Under the pieces are notes generated by a model. That model did no database searches. It was not told the DNA's origin and saw only the letters and a list, made by a program, of their open reading frames with translations. This document shows positions 37,493-47,269 of a stretch of 64,000 nucleotides of DNA, in pieces; the first letter of the stretch is position 1; each line of letters starts with the position of its first letter. The translations under genes and the position numbers were made by a program. Location: NCBI RefSeq assembly GCF_000421605.1, contig NZ_ATXI01000009.1, positions 28,966 to 92,965 on the forward strand, read 5' to 3'. This DNA comes from Thermodesulfobacterium thermophilum DSM 1276 (GTDB lineage: Bacteria; Desulfobacterota; Thermodesulfobacteria; Thermodesulfobacteriales; Thermodesulfobacteriaceae).

Positions 37493-38159
37493 GATAATAA
37501 CCATTGACGGACCTGCAGCCTCTGGGAAAACCACCATAGCTAAGCTTTTGGCTAAATCCCTTGGATATTGTTTGTTAGAATCAGGGGCTTTTTATAGGTT
37601 GGTTACCTACCTTCTTTTAAAACACAATCTTTACGAAAAATTTATCCAAAAAAACTTAAACCTTATAGAAACATTAAGCAAGCTTTTTTCTTCGGTGAAG
37701 ATAAACCTTACGGCTGAGGCAACACAAATTTTTTACGAAGGAAGGGAAATAAAATCTGAACTCAGAGAAATCCAAGTAGAGGAAAGAGTTTCTGTAGTAG
37801 CTTCTATACCAGAAGTAAGAGAATTTATCAACGATTTTTTAAGAAAGTTGGTGGACAACCGTTTAGTAGTAGCAGAAGGGCGTGATATGGGAAGTGTGGT
37901 TTTTAAAGATGCTGAGGTTAAAGTTTTTCTTACAGCTGATGAAAGGATTAGGGCTGAAAGAAGATTTCAAGAGAAAACCGAAAAAGAAAGTCTACCTTAT
38001 ACCCAAGTGATAGATAGTTTAAAAAAAAGAGACCAGCTTGACAGCACAAGAAAGGTAGCGCCTTTAACTGTCCCTGAAGGAGCTTTGATTTTAGATACCT
38101 CTCACTTAACCCCTGATGAGGTATTAACCAAAATTATTCACCACTTAGAAAAAGTATGA
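37479..38159 (+). CDS. cmk: Cytidylate kinase
   Basis: Cmk phosphorylates CMP and dCMP. P-loop ITIDGPAASGKTTIAKLLA (residues about 6-24), GAFYRLVTYLLL, the CMP-site region and AEGRDMGSVVF near residue 130 are clear. KVFLTADERIRAERRFQE is the lid. In most relatives the N-terminal motif is SGAMYR; here it is SGAFYR. 226 residues. It overlaps nusB by 14 bases and the HNH gene by four. Confidence 0.94.
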   Translation: MKKPKIITIDGPAASGKTTIAKLLAKSLGYCLLESGAFYRLVTYLLLKHNLYEKFIQKNLNLIETLSKLFSSVKINLTAEATQIFYEGREIKSELREIQVEERVSVVASIPEVREFINDFLRKLVDNRLVVAEGRDMGSVVFKDAEVKVFLTADERIRAERRFQEKTEKESLPYTQVIDSLKKRDQLDSTRKVAPLTVPEGALILDTSHLTPDEVLTKIIHHLEKV

Positions 38160-38464
38160 AGAGTGATTTTTTGAGTATAGAGGAATTTATAAAAAAAGAA
38201 AAGGAAAAAGCTCGTAAACTTAAACAAACAAGATGGTGGAGAAGACAGTTAGAAAGAGGAATATGTTATTATTGCGGAAAAAGAGTAGGTGCGAAAAAAC
38301 TTACGATGGATCACAAAATTCCTCTTTCAAGAGGAGGCACCTCAGACAGGCTCAATATAGTCCCTTGTTGTAAAGAATGTAACAATAAAAAAAAGTATCT
38401 TTTACCTTGGGAATGGGAAGAATACATTAAAAAACTCAAATCTGAAAAAGGAGATGGAGAATGA
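38156..38464 (+). CDS. Small HNH endonuclease-like protein
   Basis: A 102-residue protein whose core is CYYCGKRVGAKKLTMDHKIP, then LSRGGTSDRLNIVPCCKECNNKKK. This is a standard HNH motif with the D-H pair, the Asn in LNIVPCC and two CxxC zinc pairs. The N-terminal third is basic and helical. It starts inside the cmk stop codon (ATGA) and ends one base before glmS, so it is embedded in a housekeeping operon and is not an isolated homing element. The target is unknown. Confidence 0.85.
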   Translation: MKSDFLSIEEFIKKEKEKARKLKQTRWWRRQLERGICYYCGKRVGAKKLTMDHKIPLSRGGTSDRLNIVPCCKECNNKKKYLLPWEWEEYIKKLKSEKGDGE

Positions 38465-38465
38465 T

Positions 38466-40310
38466 ATGTGCGGAATAATAGGGTATATAGGAGATAGACC
38501 GATCATTTCTGTTTTGTTAGAAGGTTTAAGAAGGCTTGAATACAGGGGTTATGATTCAGCAGGGATAGTGTTTTTAGAAGACGAAGAAATAAAATTAGTT
38601 AAGACTAAAGGAAAAATCTTAAACTTAGAAGAAAAACTCTTTAATGATTTCCCTAAGAAAGCTAAAGCTCCTGGGTTAGGACATACCAGATGGGCTACCC
38701 ATGGAGAACCTTCTGACGAAAACGCTCATCCTCATTTTGACTGTCACAAATCTCTAGCCTTGGTGCACAACGGCATCATAGAAAATTATTATGAATTAAA
38801 AACTAAACTTATAGCTAAAGGTCATAAGTTTTACTCAGCAACTGATACTGAAGTGATTGTGCACTTAATAGAAGATTTCTTAAACCAGGGAATACCACTT
38901 AAAGAGGCGTTTTTTAAGGCTCTAAAAGAACTAAAAGGGGCCTATGCTGTGGCTTTGATTCATAAAGAAAATCCTGATTTTATTTTGATTGGAAGAAATC
39001 AAAGTCCTGTAGTAATAGGTTTAGGGAAACAGGAAAATTTTGTAGCCTCTGACATCCCTGCTCTTTTACCTTTTACTAAAGAAGTTTTGTTTTTAAACGA
39101 TGGGGAAGTAGCTATACTTAGGAAAGATCAAGTAGAAATCTATGATTTATCAGGCAATCCTGTTGCAAGAGACCCATATTATGTGACCTGGGATATAGCC
39201 TCAGCTGAAAAAGGTGGTTTTGACCACTTTATGCTAAAAGAAATCTATGAGCAACCTGAAGCCATAAAAAACACGATGTTAGGAAGGATTGATTTAGATA
39301 AAAACCAGATTGATTTTTCTCAGGAAGGATTAGACCAAAAATTTTTAGAAGGAATACAGCGATTTTATGTCGTTGCTTGTGGTACCTCTTATCATGCTGG
39401 ATTGGTAGCAAAATATCTCATAGAAAAGGAGTTAGGCCTTCCTGTAGAGGTAGACATTGCCTCTGAATTTAGGTATAGAAGCCCTATTTTAGACGAAAAA
39501 ACCCTTTTTATAGGAATTTCACAATCAGGAGAAACAGCTGATACCCTTGCTGGATTACGTTTAGCTAAAGAAAAAGGTGCTAAAACCCTTTCCATCTGTA
39601 ATGTAGTAGGAAGTACCATAGCTAGAGAGAGTGAGGTAGTATTGTACACTAAAGCTGGGCCTGAAATAAGTGTGGCTTCTACTAAGGCTTTTTCTACTCA
39701 GGTTTTAACCTTTGTCCTCTTTACCTTTTATCTAAAACAGCTATTATTTGGAGAAAATAAAAAAAAACAAAAAATCGAGGCTTTAATAAAACTACCCTCC
39801 CAATTAAAAATTTTTATCGAAAAGGTCCATTCTAAAGTTAAAACTTTGGCTCAAAAGTGGTATCAAGCACAAAATGCACTTTATTTAGGAAGAAATATCC
39901 TTTATCCTATAGCCTTAGAAGGTGCCTTAAAACTTAAAGAAATTTCTTACATCCATGCAGAGGGTTATGCAGCAGGGGAGATGAAACATGGACCTATAGC
40001 CCTGATAGAAGAAAAAGTTCCTACTGTAATCCTTGCAGCCAAAGAAATGGGCATTGTTTACGAAAAAACTTTGTCTAACGCTGAAGAAGTAAGGTCACGT
40101 AGAGGGCCTATTATCTCATTGGTAACCGAAGGGGCCAAAGAATTCCAAAAAATTTCTGACGAATGCATAGAAGTTCCCTTGACTTTCTATGAATTTTTAC
40201 CTATTTTTTATGTAGTTCCTCTTCAACTTTTAGCCTATGAAATAGCTACTTTAAGAGGTTGTGACGTAGATAAACCAAGAAACTTAGCCAAAAGCGTAAC
40301 AGTTGAATAA
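38466..40310 (+). CDS. glmS: Glutamine-fructose-6-phosphate aminotransferase
   Basis: GlmS makes glucosamine-6-phosphate, feeding peptidoglycan and lipid A. The mature enzyme needs an N-terminal Cys, so ATG 38466 (MCGIIGYIG) is the start and not the ATG four codons upstream. The glutaminase domain (1-240) has [25 protein letters not shown] and AHPH. Two SIS domains follow ([13 protein letters not shown] near 305; [24 protein letters not shown]-terminal tail). 614 residues. No glmS ribozyme was seen in the leader, which here is inside the preceding gene. Confidence 0.97.
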   Translation: MCGIIGYIGDRPIISVLLEGLRRLEYRGYDSAGIVFLEDEEIKLVKTKGKILNLEEKLFNDFPKKAKAPGLGHTRWATHGEPSDENAHPHFDCHKSLALVHNGIIENYYELKTKLIAKGHKFYSATDTEVIVHLIEDFLNQGIPLKEAFFKALKELKGAYAVALIHKENPDFILIGRNQSPVVIGLGKQENFVASDIPALLPFTKEVLFLNDGEVAILRKDQVEIYDLSGNPVARDPYYVTWDIASAEKGGFDHFMLKEIYEQPEAIKNTMLGRIDLDKNQIDFSQEGLDQKFLEGIQRFYVVACGTSYHAGLVAKYLIEKELGLPVEVDIASEFRYRSPILDEKTLFIGISQSGETADTLAGLRLAKEKGAKTLSICNVVGSTIARESEVVLYTKAGPEISVASTKAFSTQVLTFVLFTFYLKQLLFGENKKKQKIEALIKLPSQLKIFIEKVHSKVKTLAQKWYQAQNALYLGRNILYPIALEGALKLKEISYIHAEGYAAGEMKHGPIALIEEKVPTVILAAKEMGIVYEKTLSNAEEVRSRRGPIISLVTEGAKEFQKISDECIEVPLTFYEFLPIFYVVPLQLLAYEIATLRGCDVDKPRNLAKSVTVE

Positions 40311-40329
40311 AAAAGATAGGAGTAGGCTT

Positions 40330-40533
40330 ATGGAATGTAATAGGGATAAAAACCTTAAAAATTGTAATTGCTCTTATGATCCCTGCCCTAAAAAAGGGAT
40401 TTGTTGTGAATGTTTACATTACCATAGAAAGATGAGACAACTACCAGCTTGTTTTTTTCCCCCTGAGTATGAAAAAACCTATGATAGAAGTTTTGAACTT
40501 TTTGCTAAATTAGTTTCTGAAGGGAAGGTATAG
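40330..40533 (+). CDS. DUF6485-type small cysteine-rich protein
   Basis: From ATG 40330 (AGGAG nine bases upstream) a 67-residue protein has [19 protein letters not shown], then [25 protein letters not shown], with eight cysteines arranged as probable metal ligands. It is like the DUF6485 family of short anaerobe proteins of unknown role. It lies between glmS and rsfS on the same strand. Confidence 0.8.
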   Translation: MECNRDKNLKNCNCSYDPCPKKGICCECLHYHRKMRQLPACFFPPEYEKTYDRSFELFAKLVSEGKV

Positions 40534-40536
40534 GAC

Positions 40537-40917
40537 ATGGAAAGCAAAGTGTTGGCAGAAATAATCTTAAAGTTACTTGAAGATAAAAAAGCAGAAAACA
40601 TAGTGCTTATTGATGTAAAGGATAAAGTAGACTATGCTGACTATTTTATCATATGTAGTACCCATTCAACCAAACATACCCAGGGGCTTTCAGACTATAT
40701 TTTGTTTGAATTAGAAAAAATAGGTATCAAACCTTTAGGTATAGAAGGAGCTGAACTGGGACAATGGATAATTCTTGACTTTGATTCTGTTATAGTCCAT
40801 CTTTTCTATGAACCTATACGTCAAGTTTATGCGTTAGAGGATCTTTGGATGGATTTTCCTCTTCCAAGGAAACAGGCTCAAGAACCTTATCTGTTAGATA
40901 CTCAAGAGGAGTTTTAA
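40537..40917 (+). CDS. rsfS: Ribosome silencing factor RsfS
   Basis: RsfS (Iojap/YbeB) binds L14 on the 50S subunit and blocks joining in starvation. Family motifs are IVLIDVKDKVDYADYFIICS, STHSTKHTQGLSDYI, and VIVHLFYEPIRQVYALEDLW near residue 90. The usual protein ends soon after; here a tail of about 20 residues overlaps the hflX 3' end. It is four bases after the DUF6485-type gene. Confidence 0.93.
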   Translation: MESKVLAEIILKLLEDKKAENIVLIDVKDKVDYADYFIICSTHSTKHTQGLSDYILFELEKIGIKPLGIEGAELGQWIILDFDSVIVHLFYEPIRQVYALEDLWMDFPLPRKQAQEPYLLDTQEEF

Positions 40918-42589
40918 ACAGTATTTCTTCTATTTTGGTTAGAAGTAGGTCTAGGTTATCTCCTCTTTTGGCTGAGACAGGGATAGCTTTATATCTATGA
41001 GAAAGTGCTTTTATTAGTTGAAACTCTGAAGGAGGTAAAAGGTCAATTTTGTTAAAAACCATCAACAAAGGATAATGTAAAAGTTCCATCTCTTCTAAAA
41101 TTTGATTTACGGTTTCTATTTGGCTTTCAAAATCCGGATTACTTATGTCTACGATGTGAAGTAATAAATCTGCTGAGTATAATTCTTCAAGGGTGGCTCT
41201 AAAGGCTTTTTTTAGGTCTTCTGGTAGGTTTCTTATAAAACCTACGGTGTCTGTGATAAGAAATACTTGATTGTTTGGAGTTCTTATAGCTTTGGTTACA
41301 GGATCAAGGGTAGCAAAAAGTTTATCTTCTGCCAGATATTGACTCTTAGCCAAAGTATTAAACAAGGTAGTTTTACCTGCATTGGTATAACCTATCAACG
41401 CAACGGTCTTAAAAGCTAATTTTTTCCTGCGTTTTCTTTTTATATCTCTTTCTTGAGAAATCTTTTCTAACTCCCTTTCTAACTTAGCAATACGGTCCTT
41501 TATCCTTCTTTTATCTATTTCTAACTTAGTCTCTCCCGGACCTCTACCTCCTATACCTCCAGTAAGTCTGGAAAAAGCATCGTCCTTAGCCCTAAGTCTT
41601 GGAAGAGTATATTTTAGCTGAGCTATCTCTACCTGAATTTTTCCTTCTTTAGACTTTGCTCGTTGAGCAAAGATATCTAAAATAAGTTGGGTTCGGTCTA
41701 TAACTCTTAAATCAGTACTTTCGGTAAGGGCTCTTACTTGAGAGGGAGTAAGCTCTCGGTCGAAAATCAAAAGATTGGCACGGTTTCTCAAGGCAAGAAC
41801 CATCACCTCAAGAAGTTTTCCTTTACCTATTACATACCTTGGGTCTGGACTTGGCTTTTTCTGAACTATTTCTCCTACTACCGTTACTCCTGCGGTACGG
41901 GCTAACTCTCTTAATTCAAATATCCTTTCTTCTAAATAAGGATCGTTAGGTTCTCTTAAAAAAATAAGAATAGCCCTATCCTTTTGTTCCTCTACCTCTT
42001 TAAGTGGTTTTACCCGTTCGAGCTCATCTTCTAAATTTTTTATAAGCTCTAAAAAATTTTCTTTTAACTCCCAAACATAACAGGGTCTTAAAAAATAAAA
42101 AAATTGGTTTTCTTTGTCTGAAAGAGAACCTCCTGCAAAAAACTCTGGATCAGGGATAATATGAGCTATATGAATTTTACCTGGTTCTCCGTTCGGATGA
42201 ACTTCTAAAGCACCTACTAAATCGAGTCTTAAAAGAGCTAGGTCTATCAAATCATCTTGATCAAGCTCAGAATGGGTAATTTTAGAGGTTAGAAGATGGG
42301 TATGAATAAAGCGCAACCCCTTTAACCTTGCGATGTGATCACGATATCCTCTTAATTCTGGGAGTTCAATACGATTAAACGTACCCACTACCACATAATC
42401 TATCTCACCCTTTCGATTAATAAGAAGTCCTACCTGACGGTTTAGGTCTGCTGAAACCTTAGCCAGTTCTCTTGCTAATTCATGAGAAATAATAGACGCA
42501 GGAGGGACTCTCCTTCTATAGAACCTTTCCAAATTTCTTAATTCGCTTGGCTTTAAACCTACGGTATGTCCGAATACGTTATATCCCAT
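40814..42589 (-). CDS. hflX: GTPase HflX (N-terminally extended)
   Basis: HflX is a ribosome-splitting GTPase. The 591 residues contain the HflX nucleotide-binding N domain (about 205-375, with VGKGKLLEVMV-like and FDRELTPSQVRAL), the GGIGGRGPGETKLEIDKRRI linker helix block, and the G domain with G1 GYTNAGKTTLF near residue 397, G3 DTVGFIRNLP and G4 NKIDLL. Ordinary HflX has about 400-430 residues. The first 190 residues here form an added domain (HTVGLKPSELRNLERFYRR... LRFIHTHLL...) that occurs in some longer HflX proteins. The 3' end overlaps rsfS by 104 bases on the opposite strand. Confidence 0.95.
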   Translation of the reverse strand: MGYNVFGHTVGLKPSELRNLERFYRRRVPPASIISHELARELAKVSADLNRQVGLLINRKGEIDYVVVGTFNRIELPELRGYRDHIARLKGLRFIHTHLLTSKITHSELDQDDLIDLALLRLDLVGALEVHPNGEPGKIHIAHIIPDPEFFAGGSLSDKENQFFYFLRPCYVWELKENFLELIKNLEDELERVKPLKEVEEQKDRAILIFLREPNDPYLEERIFELRELARTAGVTVVGEIVQKKPSPDPRYVIGKGKLLEVMVLALRNRANLLIFDRELTPSQVRALTESTDLRVIDRTQLILDIFAQRAKSKEGKIQVEIAQLKYTLPRLRAKDDAFSRLTGGIGGRGPGETKLEIDKRRIKDRIAKLERELEKISQERDIKRKRRKKLAFKTVALIGYTNAGKTTLFNTLAKSQYLAEDKLFATLDPVTKAIRTPNNQVFLITDTVGFIRNLPEDLKKAFRATLEELYSADLLLHIVDISNPDFESQIETVNQILEEMELLHYPLLMVFNKIDLLPPSEFQLIKALSHRYKAIPVSAKRGDNLDLLLTKIEEILFKTPLEYLTDKVLEPVSLEEENPSKDPLTHKLDV

Positions 42590-42875
42590 ACCTCCTCTTT
42601 ATATTTCTCCATTTTGTTTAAAATTTTAATACACATTTAGCGTGTTTAAAGTCTATAGCATTAAAATAAAAAAATTATCTATCTCAATTGGCCAAAAATT
42701 ATTATAGCCTTTATTAAATTTTTTTAAATTTTGGAAATCAAGGAGGTTTTTAGTATAAATTTTAAGTATATAAATTTTTATAATTAATAAAATCTCTGTT
42801 CTTATCTTGATACTATCATAAAGTTGGTTTAAAATATTTTTAAAGTAAAGTATAAAAAGTTTGAGTAAAAATTAG
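42590..42875. other. AT-rich intergenic region hflX to zinc ribbon
   Basis: No coding frame with protein-like features was seen. It should hold the hflX promoter on one side and the zinc-ribbon promoter (42807-42835) on the other. An AAGGAGG at about 42740 is not followed by a usable frame. Confidence 0.4.
42807..42835 (+). promoter_or_regulatory. Promoter for zinc ribbon gene
   Basis: TTGATA (42807-42812) and TAAAAT (42830-42835) are 17 bases apart, about 40 bases ahead of the ATG at 42876. Confidence 0.5.
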
Positions 42876-43079
42876 ATGATAGTAGTTACAGTAAAATGTT
42901 TTAAATGTAGACGTACCTTTGACAAGGTTTTCCCTGATAGTGAGCTTTCTTTTATGTCAAAAACCATAACCTGTCCTTTTTGTCGGTCTATCAACACGCA
43001 AAAAGTAATGGTTAGGCAAGTACCTGACGAAAAAGAGGCTAAATGCGATTTTATCATCGAATGTCTTAAAAAAGGCTGA
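42876..43079 (+). CDS. Small zinc ribbon protein
   Basis: A 67-residue protein MIVVTVKCFKCRRTFDK with a second pair CPFCRSINTQKV about 29 residues on. This is a two-CxxC zinc ribbon, with a C-terminal CDFIIECLKKG bearing two more cysteines. I do not recognise the family. It has its own promoter but no clear Shine-Dalgarno site. An opposite-strand frame of similar length over it has no recognisable motif. Confidence 0.65.
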   Translation: MIVVTVKCFKCRRTFDKVFPDSELSFMSKTITCPFCRSINTQKVMVRQVPDEKEAKCDFIIECLKKG

Positions 43080-43092
43080 TAGTCCCATTTAA

Positions 43093-43110
43093 CCCTGCTT
43101 GAAAGCAGGG
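43093..43110. terminator. Hairpin after zinc ribbon gene
   Basis: CCCTGCT (43093-43099) pairs with AGCAGGG (43104-43110) around a TGAA loop. No T tract follows on either strand. It lies between two convergent genes (the zinc ribbon and tyrS), where a terminator is expected. Confidence 0.5.
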
Positions 43111-43121
43111 CAAAAGTTTCA

Positions 43122-43155
43122 TACTACTTAAAACCACTTACTACTTAAAACCACA
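43122..43155. repeat. Tandem 17-base repeat, two copies
   Basis: TACTACTTAAAACCACT at 43122-43138 is followed directly by a second copy at 43139-43155 with one change at the last base. It lies between the zinc ribbon gene and tyrS, downstream of both. Confidence 0.8.
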
Positions 43156-43174
43156 AAATTAATAAAACCTTGAC

Positions 43175-44383
43175 CTAATTTACGATTACTTTTAGAAACT
43201 TCTTTTTGCCTATCCTAAAAACATACTCTCCTGTTGAAAGATTTAGCTCCTCTTGAGTTAAAACTTCTTTATTCAAATCTATAGCCCTCTGAGCTATAAG
43301 ACGCCTGGCCTCAGAGTTGCTCTTTACTAACCCTTGATCTTTTAAAAGTCCTGGTACCCATACCTTGCCTGCTGGTATTACCACCGTAGGCACCTCGGTA
43401 GGTAGCTCTTTTTTACTAAACACTCTTTCAAACTCTTCTTCTGCCTTAAGGGCTGCCTCCTCTGAATGAAACTGGGTAACGATATACTTGGCCAACCTCT
43501 TTTTTACTTCCTTGGGATGTAACTCTCCTTTCTCTACAGAAGCTTTCATGTTATCAATCTCTTCTTCCGAAAATTCGGTAAGAAGTAGATAGTATTTCCA
43601 CATAAGTTCATCTGGTATAGACATAAGTTTTCCAAACATTTCATAAGGTGGTTCCATAATTCCTACGTAGTTACCAAGGCTTTTACTCATCTTTTGGACA
43701 CCGTCAAGCCCCTCTAATATAGGTAATGTAAGGATAACTTGAGGTTCTTGGCCATATTCTCTTTGAATGTCTCTTCCTATCAATAGGTTAAAAAGTTGGT
43801 CGGTACCTCCTAACTCTACGTCTGCCTCAAGGGCTACTGAATCGTAGGCCTGAAAAAGAGGATAAATAAGCTCATGAATACTTATAGGAAGTCCACCTTC
43901 AAACCTTTTTTTAAAGTCCTCTCTTTCTAATATCCTTGCAACGGTATATTTAGCACATAACCTAACCATGTCTTCGGCAGTCATTTTAGACAACCATTGA
44001 CTATTAAACACAATCTTCGTTTTTTGGGGGTCTAAAATCTTAAAAACCTGTTCTTTGTAAGTTTTAGCGTTTTCTAAAACCTGTTCTTTAGTAAGAGGAG
44101 GACGGGTCTCAGACCTACCTGTTGGGTCACCTATCATAGCAGTAAAATCACCTATTAAAAAATAGACTTCATGCCCAAGGTCCTGGAATTGTTTCATCTT
44201 TCTTAAAAGCACCGTATGTCCAAGGTGAAGGTCAGGAGCTGTAGGGTCAAACCCTGCTTTTATCCTAAGAGGTCTCCCTTCCTTATTGGCCCTCTCAAGT
44301 TTTTTTATTAACTCATCTTCTTCTATCAAATCAACCGTTCCCCTCTTAATAAGTTCTAATGCCCTTTTTATCTCATCATTCAT
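43175..44383 (-). CDS. tyrS: Tyrosyl-tRNA synthetase
   Basis: Class I synthetase charging tRNA(Tyr). The HIGH motif is [11 protein letters not shown], the Tyr-binding block is [20 protein letters not shown], and the KMSKS loop is [11 protein letters not shown]. An S4-like C-terminal domain covers about 340-400 ([18 protein letters not shown]). This is the TyrRS group with His-Leu-Gly-His found in TyrZ-type enzymes. ATG 44383 has GGAGGG five bases upstream; a GTG four codons earlier is also open. It follows cobA-hemD on the same strand. Confidence 0.96.
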   Translation of the reverse strand: MNDEIKRALELIKRGTVDLIEEDELIKKLERANKEGRPLRIKAGFDPTAPDLHLGHTVLLRKMKQFQDLGHEVYFLIGDFTAMIGDPTGRSETRPPLTKEQVLENAKTYKEQVFKILDPQKTKIVFNSQWLSKMTAEDMVRLCAKYTVARILEREDFKKRFEGGLPISIHELIYPLFQAYDSVALEADVELGGTDQLFNLLIGRDIQREYGQEPQVILTLPILEGLDGVQKMSKSLGNYVGIMEPPYEMFGKLMSIPDELMWKYYLLLTEFSEEEIDNMKASVEKGELHPKEVKKRLAKYIVTQFHSEEAALKAEEEFERVFSKKELPTEVPTVVIPAGKVWVPGLLKDQGLVKSNSEARRLIAQRAIDLNKEVLTQEELNLSTGEYVFRIGKKKFLKVIVN

Positions 44384-44401
44384 AACTCCCTCCACTTCTT
44401 T

Positions 44402-45916
44402 TTAAATAGATTTATCTGTAAAATAGGCTAAAATTGCCTCTACCAGACCTGGTATGGTATATTCTTTAGCCTCTATCTGTGGGCTAACACCATATTTTAC
44501 AAGTTCTTGAGAGGTAATCGGACCAATAGAGGCAAAAAGTGTATTTTTTAAGTCTACTTCTTGTTCTAACTCTAACAAAAGCCTGAAGAAATTCTTAACC
44601 GTCGAAGAACTGGTAAAAGTTATGATGTCTATTCCTTGTTTAAACTCTTCTTTAAACACAATTTTTGTCTCTTCTGGAAGGACGGTTTGATAGATGGGAA
44701 CTACCTCTACGATAGCTCCAAGTTCTTCTAAACCCATAGGTAACACATCTCTAGCTTCTTTAGCTCGTGCAATAAGCACTTTCTTCCCTTTCATAGGTAT
44801 TTTTGAAAAAGCTTCTAAAAGCCCTTCTTGGGTAAAGTTTTTTTCAGGAATAAGGTCAGCCTTAATACCCCAACCTTCTAAAGCCTCAGCCGTTGCCTTT
44901 CCTATTACAGCTATCTTTAAATCCTTTAAAGCCCTCAAATCCTTTTCGTTTTCTAACAGAGCTTTTATAAAAAATTTAACCCCGTTCTCAGAGGTAAAAA
45001 CCAGCCAATCATAAAGGTTTAAGCTTTCTAAAAATTCGGTGTTATAAACTGGCACAACCTTTATCAAAGGCAACTCTACCACATCTGCCCCAAGATCTTC
45101 AAGCAAAGAAGAAAGTTTACTTGCCTGTTCTCTGGTACGTGTAACCGCTATTCTTTTACCAAAAAGAGGTTTCCTTTCAAACCAGTTAAATTGAGGTCTT
45201 AGTTTTACCACCTCTCCTACCACGATGATAGCCGGAGGCTTTATCCCTGCCTTTTCTACCTCAGCTATGATGTTTTCTAAACATCCTGTAACTACTTTTT
45301 GCTTTGGAAGAGTTCCCCACTGGATCAAAGCTACCGGGGTTTTAGGGTCTTTGCCTTCTTTTATCAAATTTTCGACGATATGTTTAAGATTTTTAACCCC
45401 CATCAAAAACACTAAAGTTCCAAGTTTAGCTAAAGCTTTAAAATCGATTTTACTTTCAGGTTTTCCTTCTGCCTCATGTCCGGTGATGACAGCTAAGGTA
45501 GAGGTATAGTCACGATGGGTAACAGGAATCCCAGCATAAGCCGGGACTGCAATCGCAGAGGTAATACCAGGAACTACCTCAAAAGGAATACCCTCTTTAA
45601 CAAGCTCCTCTAACTCTTCACCACCTCTACCAAAAAGAAAAGGATCTCCCCCTTTAAGCCTTACGACTTTTTTCCCTTCCTTGGCTTTTTTTACTAAAAG
45701 TTTATTGATTTCTTCCTGTGGTAATGTGTGTTCTCCTCCTTTTTTACCTACATAAATCTTTTCAGCCTCTTCTTTACAAAAAGAAAGAAGTTTGGGGTTA
45801 GCTAAATAGTCATATATCACTACCTCTGCTTGTTCTAAAATTCTTTTTCCTTTAAGGGTAAGAAGTTGTGGATCTCCTGGACCAGCACCTACCAGATATA
45901 CCTTTCCTTGAGTCAT
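44402..45916 (-). CDS. cobA-hemD: Fused uroporphyrinogen-III C-methyltransferase / uroporphyrinogen-III synthase
   Basis: Residues 1-240 are a SUMT (CobA): VYLVGAGPGDPQLLTLKG, VVRLKGGDPFLFGRGGEE, and VPGITSAIAVPAYAGIPVTHR, which dimethylates uroporphyrinogen III to precorrin-2 with SAM. Residues about 250-504 are HemD: KRIAVTRTREQASKL, then LVFTSENGVKFF and FTSSSTVKNFF. The fusion makes uroporphyrinogen III and starts siroheme. Siroheme is the cofactor of dissimilatory sulfite reductase, and in many sulfate reducers also feeds heme synthesis, so this matches the cytochrome content. hemC is just upstream, 15 bases apart. Confidence 0.96.
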   Translation of the reverse strand: MTQGKVYLVGAGPGDPQLLTLKGKRILEQAEVVIYDYLANPKLLSFCKEEAEKIYVGKKGGEHTLPQEEINKLLVKKAKEGKKVVRLKGGDPFLFGRGGEELEELVKEGIPFEVVPGITSAIAVPAYAGIPVTHRDYTSTLAVITGHEAEGKPESKIDFKALAKLGTLVFLMGVKNLKHIVENLIKEGKDPKTPVALIQWGTLPKQKVVTGCLENIIAEVEKAGIKPPAIIVVGEVVKLRPQFNWFERKPLFGKRIAVTRTREQASKLSSLLEDLGADVVELPLIKVVPVYNTEFLESLNLYDWLVFTSENGVKFFIKALLENEKDLRALKDLKIAVIGKATAEALEGWGIKADLIPEKNFTQEGLLEAFSKIPMKGKKVLIARAKEARDVLPMGLEELGAIVEVVPIYQTVLPEETKIVFKEEFKQGIDIITFTSSSTVKNFFRLLLELEQEVDLKNTLFASIGPITSQELVKYGVSPQIEAKEYTIPGLVEAILAYFTDKSI

Positions 45917-45931
45917 GTTTTATCTCCTTGA

Positions 45932-46846
45932 TTAGCTGCTTTGATATATTTCGGATAAAATCTTTTCTCCTCCTAAAGAAAGAAGACACTTTGCAAGCCT
46001 TTCCCCTAAGATTTCTGGATTTTCGACCTCTCCCTTTTCAACCTGTTTGTAGAATCTTTCACCTTCTAAATCGCTTATAAAACCCACCATAAAAAGTTCG
46101 TTTCCTTCTAACCAAGCATAGGCTCCAAGAGGAACTTGACATCCACCTTCCAAAGTCTTTAAAAAGGACCGCTCAGCCCTTATACATATCTCTGTAGGCT
46201 TGTGGTGAAGACAGGAAAGCAAATTTTTTATATCTAAGTCGTCCTTTCTTATTTCTACAGCTAAAGCTCCTTGCCCTACAGCTGGAACCATTTCTTCTAT
46301 AGAAAATCTTTTATATTCTATGCATAAGTTTAATCTTTTTAAGCCAGCCTCAGCAAGCACAATCCCTGCAAACTGACCTTCTTTCCATTTTCTTAAACGG
46401 GTATCCACATTTCCTCTTAGAGGTAAAATTTCTAAATCTTTTCTAATTTTTTTAAGCTGCGACATCCTTCTTAGACTACTTGTTCCTACTCTTGATTTAG
46501 ATGGAAGGTCTAAAAAATCCCGATCTGAAATCCAAACATCAAAAGGAAACTCTCTTTCAGGAATACAACCTAATTCTAAACCATCAGCCAGCACCGAAGG
46601 AACATCTTTAAGGCTATGAACTGCTAAGTCTATCTCACCTCTTAAAAGAGCCTCTTCTATCTCCTTAACAAAAAGGCCTTTTCCTCCTATTTTACTCAAA
46701 GGGGAGTCTAAAATTTTATCTCCTGTGGTCTTGATGATTACCTTTTCAAAGTGTATGTGTGGAAAAAAAATTTTAAGACGACCTATTACCCAATCTGTTT
46801 GAGCTAAAGCTAACTTGCTTCCTCTGGTACCAACCTTTATTTCCAC
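45932..46846 (-). CDS. hemC: Porphobilinogen deaminase
   Basis: HemC polymerises four porphobilinogens into hydroxymethylbilane on a dipyrromethane cofactor. It shows VGTRGSKLALAQTDWVI, AVHSLKDVPSVLADG, RVGTSSLRRMSQL, RGNVDTRLRK and the cofactor Cys in LEGGCQVPLGAYA (near residue 237). 304 residues. It precedes cobA-hemD, giving consecutive pathway steps. Confidence 0.97.
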   Translation of the reverse strand: MEIKVGTRGSKLALAQTDWVIGRLKIFFPHIHFEKVIIKTTGDKILDSPLSKIGGKGLFVKEIEEALLRGEIDLAVHSLKDVPSVLADGLELGCIPEREFPFDVWISDRDFLDLPSKSRVGTSSLRRMSQLKKIRKDLEILPLRGNVDTRLRKWKEGQFAGIVLAEAGLKRLNLCIEYKRFSIEEMVPAVGQGALAVEIRKDDLDIKNLLSCLHHKPTEICIRAERSFLKTLEGGCQVPLGAYAWLEGNELFMVGFISDLEGERFYKQVEKGEVENPEILGERLAKCLLSLGGEKILSEIYQSS

Positions 46847-46866
46847 AAATCCTCCGATAGACGAAT

Positions 46867-47082
46867 TTATCCACAGCTACTACAACTTCCACCTTTACAG
46901 GTGGCACAAGCAGAACCTGCTGAACTTACAAACTTAGAACCTGATTTAAAAGCTACTTGTGACATAAGTTTAGTAACTTTTGGGCTTTTACATTTTTTAC
47001 ACCTTATTTCTTCTGTAGGTTTTAAAACAAGCTCTTCAAAGACCTCTCCACATTCTTCGCATTTAAACTCATAGATAGGCAT
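46867..47082 (-). CDS. FmdB-family zinc ribbon protein (3 of 3)
   Basis: A 71-residue protein: MPIYEFKCEECGEVFEELV, then CKKCKSPKVTKLMS, and a C-terminal Ser/Cys tail CATCKGGSCSSCG, which adds four more cysteines. The tail is the SSSS-type feature of the family. GGAGGAAG lies before the ATG. Its role next to hemC is unknown. Confidence 0.9.
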   Translation of the reverse strand: MPIYEFKCEECGEVFEELVLKPTEEIRCKKCKSPKVTKLMSQVAFKSGSKFVSSAGSACATCKGGSCSSCG

Positions 47083-47269
47083 GGAGCTTAACTTCCTCCT
47101 TTTAGAAAAATTTTCTCTAAAACGATTTTAAAATAAACCTTTCTACCGTTTAGTCAAGACTTAAAGACAAATCGAAAACCTCAAAGTCTATAATGATTAT
47201 GAAAGAATTTTTCAAACCTTTACTTACAGGGATTGAAAAAAATAGCAAAAAATGATATATTCAAAATCT

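Noticed and set aside
42872..43057. 61-codon minus-strand frame over the zinc ribbon gene
   Set aside because: The plus-strand frame has two CxxC pairs and a promoter; the minus frame has no motif.
47218..47245. CRISPR-like end (ACAGGGATTGAAA) near the purL start
   Set aside because: Only one unit with no second copy or spacer, and no cas genes in the window.
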